Part shown: one piece after another, positions 15,695-23,277 of the stretch
How positions within the stretch are numbered: position 1 is the first letter of the stretch
How the letters are laid out: each line of letters opens with the position of its first letter
Origin: an uncultured Alphaproteobacteria bacterium
GTDB taxonomy: Bacteria; Pseudomonadota; Alphaproteobacteria; Rhodobacterales; Rhodobacteraceae
Reading direction: 5' to 3'
NCBI GenBank assembly: GCA_902611475.1
Contig: CACLZW010000012.1
Coordinates: forward strand, 1 to 44,645
DNA length: 44,645 bases
The notes under the pieces: model-generated
The model's database searches: none
Seen by the model: the letters and a program-made list of their open reading frames with translations, nothing else
What the model was told of the DNA's origin: nothing
Translations under genes and position numbers: made by a program

Positions 15695-16270
15695 ATGGCA
15701 GAAGAAGAGAAAGAAGAAGAACCTAAAAAAGGTGGCCTAATGAAAATTATAATGATGGCTTTAGGAGCTATTGCTTTGATTGGCGTAGGCGTAGGAACTG
15801 GATATTTTTTATTCGGTGGTAAGCCTGCTGATCCCTCAGCAGAAATAGAAGAAATAATTGAAAGAAAAATGAAGGAGGCCGAAGAAGCAAAAGCCGCAGA
15901 AGAAGCGGCAAATTCAGGCCCGCAAAAAAAGGAAGCTCCAGAGGTGGAGAAGTTTATCACCACTTATTACGAGTTCCCAGGTAACTTTACAACAAACTTG
16001 AGAGGCTCAAGAAAATTTTTGCAAGCTGGAATTGGGGTGTCTACACAATATGATGAAAACGTAATAAATAATGTGGAAGATCATCAATTATCGTTAAGGT
16101 CAAGCATTTTGGCCGTTATGAGCGAATTTTCTGAGCAGGATATTGAAGGTAAATCAGGAAGAGATGCACTAGCAAAAGCTATTGCAGCAGAATTAAACAC
16201 AAAATTAGAGGCATTAGAAGGATTTGGGGGCATTGAGAATGTTCATTTCACTTCCTTTATGCTTCAATAA
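15695..16270 (+). CDS. fliL: Flagellar basal body-associated protein FliL
   Basis: A 191-aa FliL, a single-pass inner-membrane protein that surrounds the stator and supports its activity under load. One membrane helix is at residues about 14-40 (IIMMALGAIALIGVGVGTGY), after an acidic cytoplasmic N-terminus. A Glu/Ala/Lys-rich linker follows, then the periplasmic domain (TYYEFPGNFTTNLRGSRKFL and later LRSSILAVMSEFSEQDI) resembling the stomatin-like fold reported for FliL. An AAGGAC ribosome-binding site precedes the ATG. It lies between fliK and fliM. Confidence 0.9.
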   Translation: MAEEEKEEEPKKGGLMKIIMMALGAIALIGVGVGTGYFLFGGKPADPSAEIEEIIERKMKEAEEAKAAEEAANSGPQKKEAPEVEKFITTYYEFPGNFTTNLRGSRKFLQAGIGVSTQYDENVINNVEDHQLSLRSSILAVMSEFSEQDIEGKSGRDALAKAIAAELNTKLEALEGFGGIENVHFTSFMLQ

Positions 16271-16289
16271 TTAGAGATCGAGAGCTTAA

Positions 16290-17267
16290 GTGGTATCATC
16301 AAGAAAATTATCTAGTGAAGAAGTTGACGCATTAATTGAGGGTTTGCAGTCCGATGAGAATGGAAGCTCATCATCCTCCGATGTATCAGAAGCTGCAAAC
16401 GTCAGACCCTATAAGTTTGGGTCAGATGAGCTATCATTACTCGGAGATTATTATGCTCTTAGGCTTGTTAACGAAAGATTTGCTCGACAAGCTCGAAGCG
16501 TTTTCCTTCCAATGCTAAGAATACTCCCCCGAATATCCTCGTTTCCCCCCGAAGTAAAAACATTTGATGAGTACTCTTCTGGAATCGAGAGTTTTATGAG
16601 TTTAACTTCAAACAGACTAGAAGAACTTAGAGGGAATATGTTGCTGGTTATGGATCCAAACTTCATATCAATTCTGACTAATTCGTATTATGGTGGGCAA
16701 ATTGAAGCGATAAAAGAAAAAAGGTCTGAATTTACCAGTACCGAAGAGCGCTTAATAGAAATCGTATCAGAAGGTCTTAATAGGATGCTTGAAAAAGCAT
16801 GGTATGATCTAATGCCAATCACTCTTACTGAACAGAGTAGAGAGGTAAACCCTCAATTTGCATCGTTTGTCGATAATGCAGAAATGGTCATTATATGTTC
16901 ATTTGTAGTTCAATTGCCAGGTGTTGACGCAGCAACTTTTGATATAATCTATCCTCTACAAACACTCAAACCTATTGCCTCACAGCTTAGATCAAGAGTT
17001 CAAAGTGAAGTAATCGATGATGATTTTACATGGAAAGAAAAACTAGAACGGATGGTAATGGAGATCCCTTTAAATGTCAGTTGCCGCTTGAGTGAGCCAA
17101 CTGTACCAATGAATAAATTACTCCAGACTAAAACAGGCGATACCTTTCCTATATATGTGGGTGAAGGCATTGAAGTATTAATTGAAGATCAATTAGTATT
17201 TCTCAGTGAACTAGGAGAACTCTCTGGGCAAGCTGCAGTAAACATAAAGAAGAGACTAAGTAAATAA
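16290..17267 (+). CDS. fliM: Flagellar motor switch protein FliM
   Basis: A 325-aa FliM, the C-ring subunit that binds phosphorylated CheY and sets the direction of rotation. The N-terminal CheY-binding peptide is recognisable as LSSEEVDALIEGL (family form LSQ.EIDALL). The middle domain and the SPOA/FliN-like C-terminus (about 245-320) follow. GTG at 16290 is the only sensible start, since it places the CheY-binding peptide at residue 7 as in homologues. It follows fliL by 19 bases and precedes fliN. Presence of this peptide implies chemotaxis control, though no che genes lie in the window. Confidence 0.93.
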   Translation: MVSSRKLSSEEVDALIEGLQSDENGSSSSSDVSEAANVRPYKFGSDELSLLGDYYALRLVNERFARQARSVFLPMLRILPRISSFPPEVKTFDEYSSGIESFMSLTSNRLEELRGNMLLVMDPNFISILTNSYYGGQIEAIKEKRSEFTSTEERLIEIVSEGLNRMLEKAWYDLMPITLTEQSREVNPQFASFVDNAEMVIICSFVVQLPGVDAATFDIIYPLQTLKPIASQLRSRVQSEVIDDDFTWKEKLERMVMEIPLNVSCRLSEPTVPMNKLLQTKTGDTFPIYVGEGIEVLIEDQLVFLSELGELSGQAAVNIKKRLSK

Positions 17268-17283
17268 CATATGGGGTTATGCA

Positions 17284-17625
17284 ATGGGCGAAGAAGAGAA
17301 TATAGAAGAAAAAACTGAAGAGCAATCAGCTAATACAGAAGATAAAGCTCAGAATTCTGCTTCTGCAGACAATCTTCGAGTTTTAGAAAATATCGATGTT
17401 AGACTCACCGTTGAAGTAGGAAGCGCTGAGCTAAAAATTAAAGAGTTACTAAGACTAAATGAAGGATCAGTTATAGAACTAGACCGTCTAGCAGGAGACC
17501 CTTTAGATATATTAATCAATGGAACAATGATAGCCAAAGGTGAAGTAGTGATGGTTGGGGAAAGATTTGGGATAAGGTTTGTTGAGATCGTAGATCCCCA
17601 GAAAAGAATTGAAAGCGTCAAATAA
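17284..17625 (+). CDS. fliN: Flagellar motor switch protein FliN
   Basis: A 113-aa FliN, the lower C-ring subunit, which also docks the FliH-FliI complex. After an acidic N-terminus of about 35 residues comes the SPOA domain with the typical VRLTVEVGSAELKIKELL, GSVIELDRLAGDPLDILING and GEVVMVGERFGIRFVEIV. Length is normal. It ends the fliK operon: a hairpin with a T run follows, and the next promoter stands before fliO. Confidence 0.95.
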   Translation: MGEEENIEEKTEEQSANTEDKAQNSASADNLRVLENIDVRLTVEVGSAELKIKELLRLNEGSVIELDRLAGDPLDILINGTMIAKGEVVMVGERFGIRFVEIVDPQKRIESVK

Positions 17626-17629
17626 TTAA

Positions 17630-17643
17630 GTCAACTTTTTGAC
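17630..17643. promoter_or_regulatory. FleQ-box-like inverted repeat before fliO
   Basis: GTCAACTTTTTGAC is a perfect GTCAA-N4-TTGAC palindrome, extended to AGTCAA/TTGACT. It lies 65 bases upstream of the -24 element of the fliO promoter, a normal activator distance. It could also fold as an RNA hairpin just after fliN, so the same bases may have two uses. Confidence 0.55.
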
Positions 17644-17648
17644 TATTG

Positions 17649-17671
17649 AGAGAGAAAAACTCTTTTTTTTT
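17649..17671 (+). terminator. Probable terminator after fliN
   Basis: A short stem AGAG (17649-17652) with CTCT (17660-17663) is followed by an unbroken run of nine T's. The stem is weak alone, but together with the preceding GTCAA/TTGAC hairpin it marks the end of the fliK-fliN transcript. Confidence 0.45.
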
Positions 17672-17707
17672 CTTATAAAAACATACTGATAAAGAAAATA
17701 AATCCTT

Positions 17708-17723
17708 TGGCATGATACTTGCC
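17708..17723 (+). promoter_or_regulatory. Sigma-54 promoter of the fliOPQR-flhB operon
   Basis: TTGGCATGATACTTGCC has GG at 17709-17710 and GC at 17721-17722, ten bases apart, with good TGGCA and TTGC blocks. The expected start, about 17734, gives a 15-base leader made almost wholly of the ribosome-binding site AAAGGAGGT. Confidence 0.8.
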
Positions 17724-17748
17724 TTTTCTATTTGGAAAGGAGGTACAT

Positions 17749-18171
17749 ATGCAGGTTCAAGATATAAGCTTAACTCAGATAGTTGTTGTATTACTATTTT
17801 TAGGTACTCTTATTCTGTTACAACAGTTACTGAAGAATAATAAGTTCAATTTCCAGGATCGTTTGAATAAAAAGAAAAGGATGATCTTGATTGAAGAGTT
17901 TACACTGAGTAACTCTGAGCGAATTAGATTAATAAGGGTTGATGGTTCAGATTACCTTTATTGCTCTGCAAAAGGATCCTCGCCAACAATTATTCCTCAT
18001 CAAGGCAAGGATATAAATAGCATTAAACAAAATGTAGAGCTTAAAAAACTCGTTAGAGACAAGCACGAAGATACAGGCAATGAGAGAGAACAAAAGGGCA
18101 CGCCCAATATATTGTCAGCTGCAATATCTAACGCGCGAAAGATGAACCCAAAATTAGGTTTAAAGAGATGA
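17749..18171 (+). CDS. fliO: Flagellar export protein FliO
   Basis: A 140-aa FliO, which helps assemble the FliP ring of the export gate. One membrane helix near the N-terminus (about 9-27, TQIVVVLLFLGTLILLQQLL) is followed by a basic cytoplasmic domain with EEFTLSNSERIRLIRVDGSD, the FliO-type core, and a disordered tail. ATG 17749 is preferred over a start 30 bases upstream because a perfect AAAGGAGGT lies 5 bases before it and the earlier start would precede the predicted transcript start. It overlaps fliP by four bases (ATGA). Confidence 0.85.
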   Translation: MQVQDISLTQIVVVLLFLGTLILLQQLLKNNKFNFQDRLNKKKRMILIEEFTLSNSERIRLIRVDGSDYLYCSAKGSSPTIIPHQGKDINSIKQNVELKKLVRDKHEDTGNEREQKGTPNILSAAISNARKMNPKLGLKR

Positions 18172-18947
18172 AGTTCAAAGCAAAAATAATACTATTAATA
18201 CCAGCCCTATTTATATCTCTTTTCGGTACCGCAGCCTTAGCACAAAATGGCCTATCAAGTTTTGCAGATGGCCTTCCAGCTTTAAAAATTGAAAGCAATG
18301 GAGAGGCTGAAACAACCTACTCATTATCCCTACAGATCCTTGCATTGATGACTGGATTGACCTTGCTTCCTTCAATAGTGCTTGGAGCGACTTCCTTCAC
18401 AAGAATAATAATTGTTCTCTCGATCTTAAGACAGGCAATGGGAACACAACAAACACCACCAAACCAGGTTTTGATAGCAATAGCTCTTTTTTTAACATTT
18501 TTTATAATGACGCCGACACTCACGGAAATAAATAGAACTGCCCTTGATCCATATCTCGAAGGAGATTTGCCTGCAAAGTCTGCGCTGTCAACTGGTTCAA
18601 ATACTTTGAAAGAATTTTTGGTTAAAAATACTCGGGAAAATGATTTATCGATGTTTACGGATTTAATAGGAGATCAAGGATATGAGGATCACAAAGACAT
18701 ACCATTGACCGTTATACTTCCAGCTTTCATCACATCCGAGTTGAAAACTGCTTTTCAGATAGGGTTTCTACTTTTTCTTCCATTTTTAGTTATAGATATG
18801 GTAATCGCCTCGATATTGATGTCTTTAGGAATGATGATGCTTAGCCCAATGCTAGTAGCTCTTCCTTTTAAGCTTCTTCTATTTGTCTTAGTTGATGGTT
18901 GGGCAATGACAGTAGGATCATTGGTCGCAACATATGTTTCAAACTAA
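18168..18947 (+). CDS. fliP: Flagellar export gate protein FliP
   Basis: A 259-aa FliP, five copies of which form the core of the export channel with FliQ and FliR. A signal peptide is visible (residues 1-25, ending TAALA), as in other FliP proteins. Family blocks are present: TSFTRIIIVLSILRQAMGTQ, PPNQVLIAIALFLTFFIMTP and, near the end, DMVIASILMSLGMMMLSP and LVDGW. Length is normal. Four-base overlap with fliO shows translational coupling; fliQ follows. Confidence 0.95.
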   Translation: MKFKAKIILLIPALFISLFGTAALAQNGLSSFADGLPALKIESNGEAETTYSLSLQILALMTGLTLLPSIVLGATSFTRIIIVLSILRQAMGTQQTPPNQVLIAIALFLTFFIMTPTLTEINRTALDPYLEGDLPAKSALSTGSNTLKEFLVKNTRENDLSMFTDLIGDQGYEDHKDIPLTVILPAFITSELKTAFQIGFLLFLPFLVIDMVIASILMSLGMMMLSPMLVALPFKLLLFVLVDGWAMTVGSLVATYVSN

Positions 18948-18962
18948 AAAGGGAGCTCCAAG

Positions 18963-19235
18963 ATGGAATTTGATACTAACGTAAATTATCTAGAAGATGC
19001 TTTTTGGCAAATTATAATTTCCGCAGGTCCAGTGCTGATAGTGGCGCTTGGCATAGGCCTTTTGATTGGTATAATTCAGGCAGCTACTTCTATTAACGAA
19101 ATGACCTTAAGTTTTGTGCCAAAGTTAGTGCTGGTTCTTCTGACATTGGCTTTGATCTCTAACTTTATGTTAACCGGACTGACAGATTATTTTGCTTTTA
19201 TTTTTGATCAAATAGCCTCGATTGGTCAAGCATAG
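18963..19235 (+). CDS. fliQ: Flagellar export gate protein FliQ
   Basis: A 90-aa FliQ with two membrane helices (about 14-38 and 52-72). The family pattern is clear: AFWQIIISAGPVLIVALGIG, LLIGIIQAATSINEMTLSFVPK. It wraps around the FliP-FliR core of the export gate. An AGGGAGCT ribosome-binding site precedes the ATG. It lies between fliP and fliR with tight spacing. Confidence 0.95.
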   Translation: MEFDTNVNYLEDAFWQIIISAGPVLIVALGIGLLIGIIQAATSINEMTLSFVPKLVLVLLTLALISNFMLTGLTDYFAFIFDQIASIGQA

Positions 19236-19238
19236 TAT

Positions 19239-20054
19239 ATGGAGCAATCACTCAATGATATTATTCCAGGCTTAGGCCTGCAGAATATTATGGAGCTCTT
19301 GCTTGCATTTTTTCTAACTAGTATCAGACTAAGTGCATTTATCATTGCTGCCCCTCTTTTTAGTGCTCGTTTTATAATGCTTAGAGTGAGAATTTTAATA
19401 GCGTTTGTAATATCTATAATAGTTTTTTCAATTCACCCACTTGAACTTGACACAGAGATACTAACCTCAGCATATGGTATCTCTGTTATTTTCAAAGAGA
19501 TAGCTATCGGCGTCACCGCTGGCTTAATACTTTCAATTATGTTTTCAGCTGCCTCTTTAGCAGGGGAAAAAATAGCAACTAGTGCTGGTTTAAGCTATGC
19601 AGCCCAAGTTGATCCTGTTTCTGGAGTGCAAACCCCCGTCGTTAGCCAAATTTTATACCTGTTCCTAATAATGATTTTCTTGACAATTGATGGTCACCTG
19701 ATTGCACTGCGAATAATAATAGAGAGTTATCAGTTAATACCTATAGGGACCCTTCCAGTACCCTCAGCATTAATAGATGGCGGAATAGCCGCCTCAGGCT
19801 CAATGTTCTTAAACGCTTCAATAATTATGTTGCCGGTTGTACTCGTTGTACTACTTATTAATGTTGCAATTGGAATAATTACTCGATCAGCTCCACAACT
19901 GAACTTATTTTCTTTCGGTTTTCCTATAACTATGCTTGGTACATTTGTTGTTTTATACCTTTTCATAAGTAACTTAGGGTTTGCTTTTTCAGACTTGATT
20001 GATTCATCTCTAGATCATCTAATGACAACAATTGAAAGTTTGAAAAATGGCTGA
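19239..20054 (+). CDS. fliR: Flagellar export gate protein FliR
   Basis: A 271-aa FliR, the single-copy export gate subunit, with about six membrane helices. Typical blocks are FFLTSIRLSAFIIAAPLFSA, AISLAGEKIATSAGLSYAAQ-like sequence at about 108-126, and VDPVSGVQTPVVSQ. It starts three bases after the fliQ stop and overlaps flhB by eight bases, so the gate subunits are translated in a coupled way. Length is normal for the family. Confidence 0.94.
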   Translation: MEQSLNDIIPGLGLQNIMELLLAFFLTSIRLSAFIIAAPLFSARFIMLRVRILIAFVISIIVFSIHPLELDTEILTSAYGISVIFKEIAIGVTAGLILSIMFSAASLAGEKIATSAGLSYAAQVDPVSGVQTPVVSQILYLFLIMIFLTIDGHLIALRIIIESYQLIPIGTLPVPSALIDGGIAASGSMFLNASIIMLPVVLVVLLINVAIGIITRSAPQLNLFSFGFPITMLGTFVVLYLFISNLGFAFSDLIDSSLDHLMTTIESLKNG

Positions 20055-21201
20055 AGAAAATCAAGATGGCCAAGAAAAAACCGAGGAACCTTCCCAACGC
20101 AAAATTGATAAGCATAAAGAAGATGGTAAGGTTTTAAATTCCAAGGAAATGTTTGTTTTTACTGGAATTGCTGGTGCCTTCTTGCTTATGTATGCTCTTT
20201 CATTCAGCTTCAGAGCGCTTTTATTTGAGTGGGGAGATCTTTTTGTTTTATCTGGCAATGATAAACTTGAAGACTTGCCTTATACAAAGTCCCTACAAGC
20301 ACTATTCTTTATAATGAAGATTAGTTTATTAGTCGGAGTTCCGATGTTGGTCATCGTATTAGCAACTCAATTTGCCGTTGGTGGAATAAATTTCGCTCCG
20401 AAAGCGCTTTCCTTTAAAACTAACAGAATTAATCCTCTAAGTGGCTTTAAGCGGATGTTCTCTTTGAAGAGCTTAGTTGAGCTTGGTAAAGCTTTACTGA
20501 AAGTTGGTTCCTTATTCGCAAGCGCTATAGGGGTGATATATTACTTACTCCCCCAAATGTTACGCATTACTGATGGAAGCTTAAAGTCTGGGTTAGAACT
20601 TACTCGATCCTCTTTTCCTCTTTTGATTGGAGCTTTGTTGGTTTGCTTAATGATAATAGCTGCTTTGGACTATTTCTATCAGAGATATGAGCACATTAAG
20701 TCTCTAAGGATGACTAAGCAAGAAGTTAAGGACGAGTATAAGCAAACAGAGGGATCCCCTGAGGTTAGAGCAAAAATAAGACGACTCCAAATGGAAAGCG
20801 CAACAAAATCGGCCAAGCAACAAGAGGCCTTACAAAACATGGGCGAAGCTACGGCAATTATTACAAACCCAACTCATTTTGCGATAGCGCTTAAATACGA
20901 AGTAGGTCAAGTTGGAGCTCCTAAAATTATCGCAATGGGTAAAGGACTTATAGCAAAAAGGATTATGGAGATTGGAATTGAAAAGAATATAACAAGTTTT
21001 AGAAGCCCCCTTCTCGCAAGAGCACTGTTTTTCACTGGAGAAATCGGAGAGGAAATCTCTGAAAAGCTTTACAATGCAGTAGCTGTGGCACTAGCATATG
21101 TTTATAAATTAGATAGAGGGGAAGATATAGACGCCCCAGATATTGATGTTCCTGAGGATTTAAGATTCAATGAAAATGGAACAATTTTGAAGGAGAATTG
21201 A
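20047..21201 (+). CDS. flhB: Flagellar export switch protein FlhB
   Basis: A 384-aa FlhB, the membrane protein that changes export specificity from hook to filament when cut by itself. Four membrane helices lie between about residues 35 and 210. The self-cleaving NPTH motif is at 274-277 within AIITNPTHFAIALKYE. The N-terminus is the usual charged QEKTEEPSQRKIDKHKEDGK. The C-terminal cytoplasmic tail after the cut is somewhat longer than in enterics and acidic. An AAGGAG near its end serves the next gene, which starts one base after its stop. Confidence 0.95.
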   Translation: MAEENQDGQEKTEEPSQRKIDKHKEDGKVLNSKEMFVFTGIAGAFLLMYALSFSFRALLFEWGDLFVLSGNDKLEDLPYTKSLQALFFIMKISLLVGVPMLVIVLATQFAVGGINFAPKALSFKTNRINPLSGFKRMFSLKSLVELGKALLKVGSLFASAIGVIYYLLPQMLRITDGSLKSGLELTRSSFPLLIGALLVCLMIIAALDYFYQRYEHIKSLRMTKQEVKDEYKQTEGSPEVRAKIRRLQMESATKSAKQQEALQNMGEATAIITNPTHFAIALKYEVGQVGAPKIIAMGKGLIAKRIMEIGIEKNITSFRSPLLARALFFTGEIGEEISEKLYNAVAVALAYVYKLDRGEDIDAPDIDVPEDLRFNENGTILKEN

Positions 21202-21202
21202 T

Positions 21203-21430
21203 ATGCCTAGACGAAGTCATGAGTCTCTTGGAGACTATATAAGTTCAGCTTGCTTTGGAGGAGTTGCCTTTCTTTCTCTACTAAATGGTCTTGAAGCTTT
21301 TTATTCTGGTAATATTTTACGAGCAATATCTATCTGGTTTGTTTGTTTCTTGTTGTGCCTTGCAGTTTTTAGATATGCAATAGCTAGACTTTTCGACTCA
21401 ATTGCGGATAAAAAGAACAAAAAACTATAA
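21203..21430 (+). CDS. Hypothetical small membrane protein, 75 aa, after flhB
   Basis: I do not recognise this gene. The protein has a short basic N-terminus (MPRRSHESLGDY) and two hydrophobic stretches (about 12-30 and 38-58) joined by a short loop, then a basic C-terminus (ADKKNKKL); both ends would lie in the cytoplasm. Its ribosome-binding site AAGGAG (21190-21195) lies inside the end of flhB, and its stop overlaps the next ATG by one base, so it is certainly expressed with flhB. It starts a run of four uncharacterised genes that ends at 23258. Confidence 0.75.
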   Translation: MPRRSHESLGDYISSACFGGVAFLSLLNGLEAFYSGNILRAISIWFVCFLLCLAVFRYAIARLFDSIADKKNKKL

Positions 21431-21621
21431 TGACTTGTAATCAATGCATCCATTTGTTTATAACTCACGATCCTAGAAGAAGATGGGGGTGCAGAAAATT
21501 TGGCTTCAAATCATCAAAAATTCCTTATCAGGAGGTTGTAGCAACAACTGGCATGAAATGTGCTTATTACAAACGAAAAATTATAGTAAAAAAAATCGAA
21601 TCTCGTAGGAGGTCACCTTAA
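21430..21621 (+). CDS. Small cysteine-rich conserved protein, 63 aa
   Basis: A 63-aa protein with four cysteines (C3, C6, C21, C44) in the pattern CxxC-x14-C-x22-C, suited to binding one metal ion such as zinc. The sequence, with WGCRKFGFKSSKIPYQEV and TGMKCAYY, resembles a family of small proteins in proteobacteria and deltaproteobacteria often labelled uracil-DNA glycosylase by mistake; no glycosylase motif is visible. It has a very basic tail (KRKIIVKKIESRRRSP). Start and stop overlap its neighbours by one base each (TAATG on both sides), so it is part of a tightly coupled cassette. Function unknown. Confidence 0.7.
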   Translation: MTCNQCIHLFITHDPRRRWGCRKFGFKSSKIPYQEVVATTGMKCAYYKRKIIVKKIESRRRSP

Positions 21622-22370
21622 TGAGTTCAGATCTAAGTACAATCGAAGAAAGTATAAAAATCGCCTTGGATGCAGCGGATGCGGCGACTGACGTAACCTC
21701 TGAATATAATAAAGTTAAGAGAGAGCATAAAAAACTGGAGACACAAGTGAAGCAAATACATCGTTATACCACAATAATTTTTGGGAGCTCTATGATTGCT
21801 GCAATCGTAGCCATGATATTTTCATCGGTGCTCTATTTCCGCTCAATGTCAGACCTAGGTGTCATGACTACTACGAACAGAGAGGCACTAGTGATTTTTG
21901 CCGAGAATGTTGATGATTTAAAAGATAATGTAAAAGCTTTATCTGTAGCGATGGAAAGTCAGGTGGCTCTTGAAAAACAAAACGCAAAATTAGTTGAAGA
22001 ATTATCCTCTTTAAGAAAAGAAATTTCTGTTGCGACAAATGCACTTGCTAGTAGAGTTCTCGAGCAAAATAAAGGACTACAGGAAGTGATGACTAAAAAC
22101 ACAGAGCAAGCAGTTAATATATTTGCCCAGAACGTTGCACAAACTTTTGAGAAGAGGTTAAGCGAACTAAACAAAGGAATTGATGCTTATCAAAATCAGC
22201 TACTAGCGGCGTTGAAAGAAATGAACTCCTCAAACACTGATAATATTGTCATGGAGGAAATTTCTAAATCTCAGAACCAGCTCACCAAAGAAATTAGATC
22301 TTTATATAAGAAGAATGAAGAAATATTTAGCAAAATCAAAAGCTCTGATGGCTTAATAAAGTTTCCATAA
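21621..22370 (+). CDS. Hypothetical single-pass membrane protein with long coiled coil, 249 aa
   Basis: I do not recognise this protein. Residues 1-48 are a charged cytoplasmic helix, about 50-73 a membrane helix (TTIIFGSSMIAAIVAMIFSS), and about 80-245 a heptad-rich coiled coil, presumably periplasmic, ending in KSSDGLIKFP. The build resembles chemoreceptor-like or motor-associated rods but has no signalling hairpin. AGGAGGT (21608-21614) is an excellent ribosome-binding site inside the previous gene. It is third in the cassette after flhB. A structural or motor-anchoring role is possible but unproven. Confidence 0.7.
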   Translation: MSSDLSTIEESIKIALDAADAATDVTSEYNKVKREHKKLETQVKQIHRYTTIIFGSSMIAAIVAMIFSSVLYFRSMSDLGVMTTTNREALVIFAENVDDLKDNVKALSVAMESQVALEKQNAKLVEELSSLRKEISVATNALASRVLEQNKGLQEVMTKNTEQAVNIFAQNVAQTFEKRLSELNKGIDAYQNQLLAALKEMNSSNTDNIVMEEISKSQNQLTKEIRSLYKKNEEIFSKIKSSDGLIKFP

Positions 22371-22391
22371 GTTTTAGAAGTCAAAAATAGT

Positions 22392-23258
22392 ATGCAAGAT
22401 TTAGATAACTATCAAACTCAAAGCCAAAATGGCGAGAATCCTAACTCAGAGATGCCCAACGACAATTTCAATGAATTGGGAGAAAGCACTGCTGATGAAG
22501 TTAAATTGCAAAACTTCTTAAAATTAAAAGAACATGGACAATCTTCTAGAACTAGAGCTTTAAGGTTAAAAGAAAATGACGTGGTGGTTGCGATTGATGG
22601 AATTAGCTATCACGATAGTATAGACAATATGGTTGACCTTCTATCGAGTGGAGAAGAGAGCGATATGTGGCTCTTGACAATCTGGAGAAATGGAAAGTTT
22701 TTTGAAATATTTACTAGAGGTCCTCTGGGTGGCATTTTTGAATTCACTCGCCCCGAGGAGTCCCAAATGATAATGGAATTGTTTCAAAAAAGGGAAGTGG
22801 GTGAAAAAGAGGAATACAGAATTTTTGAAGCACTAAGAGATGTAAAAAGAGTAGTGGATGTATACGATACCACTCATAGTCAGTTAGCAGTTATTTTACC
22901 TCCTGTTTGGTTATTACAACAAAAGATGTGGGAACCATTGCTAGCTATACTATGCGTTTATCTTATTACCTTTAGTGTAAATATGTTTCTTTTCATTTTA
23001 GCTGCGGTATTAGTTGCTCTATACCTTAGGAAAGGCCAAGTTACTCTTAGACGAAGCTACGGGATGTTTCAAGATAGGCAAGTATGGGCAATAGTGGCGG
23101 CGAGGTCAGATAAAGAGGCTCAAGAGATGTGTCGAAACATCGATGAAAAAGTTAATTTTATTAATGCGGTCGTAAAACCTTATAAAAAAGAAATTCACAA
23201 GCCTAGGAAAAAGAAAAAATCTGGAAATGTTCTCAAAGCCTCACAACAATACACCTAA
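22392..23258 (+). CDS. Hypothetical membrane protein with PDZ-like segment, 288 aa
   Basis: I do not recognise this protein as a whole. Residues 1-40 are disordered. About 53-110 resemble a small PDZ-like fold (RALRLKENDVVVAIDGISYH, compare 'gL..GDvI..InG'). About 180-213 are one long or two short membrane helices (LLAILCVYLITFSVNMFLFI), and the C-terminal 75 residues are a basic cytoplasmic domain ending in RKKKKSGNVLKASQ. It starts 21 bases after the coiled-coil gene and ends the flhB-side cassette. A scaffold or peptide-binding role at the flagellar pole would fit but is only inference. Confidence 0.7.
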   Translation: MQDLDNYQTQSQNGENPNSEMPNDNFNELGESTADEVKLQNFLKLKEHGQSSRTRALRLKENDVVVAIDGISYHDSIDNMVDLLSSGEESDMWLLTIWRNGKFFEIFTRGPLGGIFEFTRPEESQMIMELFQKREVGEKEEYRIFEALRDVKRVVDVYDTTHSQLAVILPPVWLLQQKMWEPLLAILCVYLITFSVNMFLFILAAVLVALYLRKGQVTLRRSYGMFQDRQVWAIVAARSDKEAQEMCRNIDEKVNFINAVVKPYKKEIHKPRKKKKSGNVLKASQQYT

Positions 23259-23277
23259 GAAAACTGGATAGTTTTAA

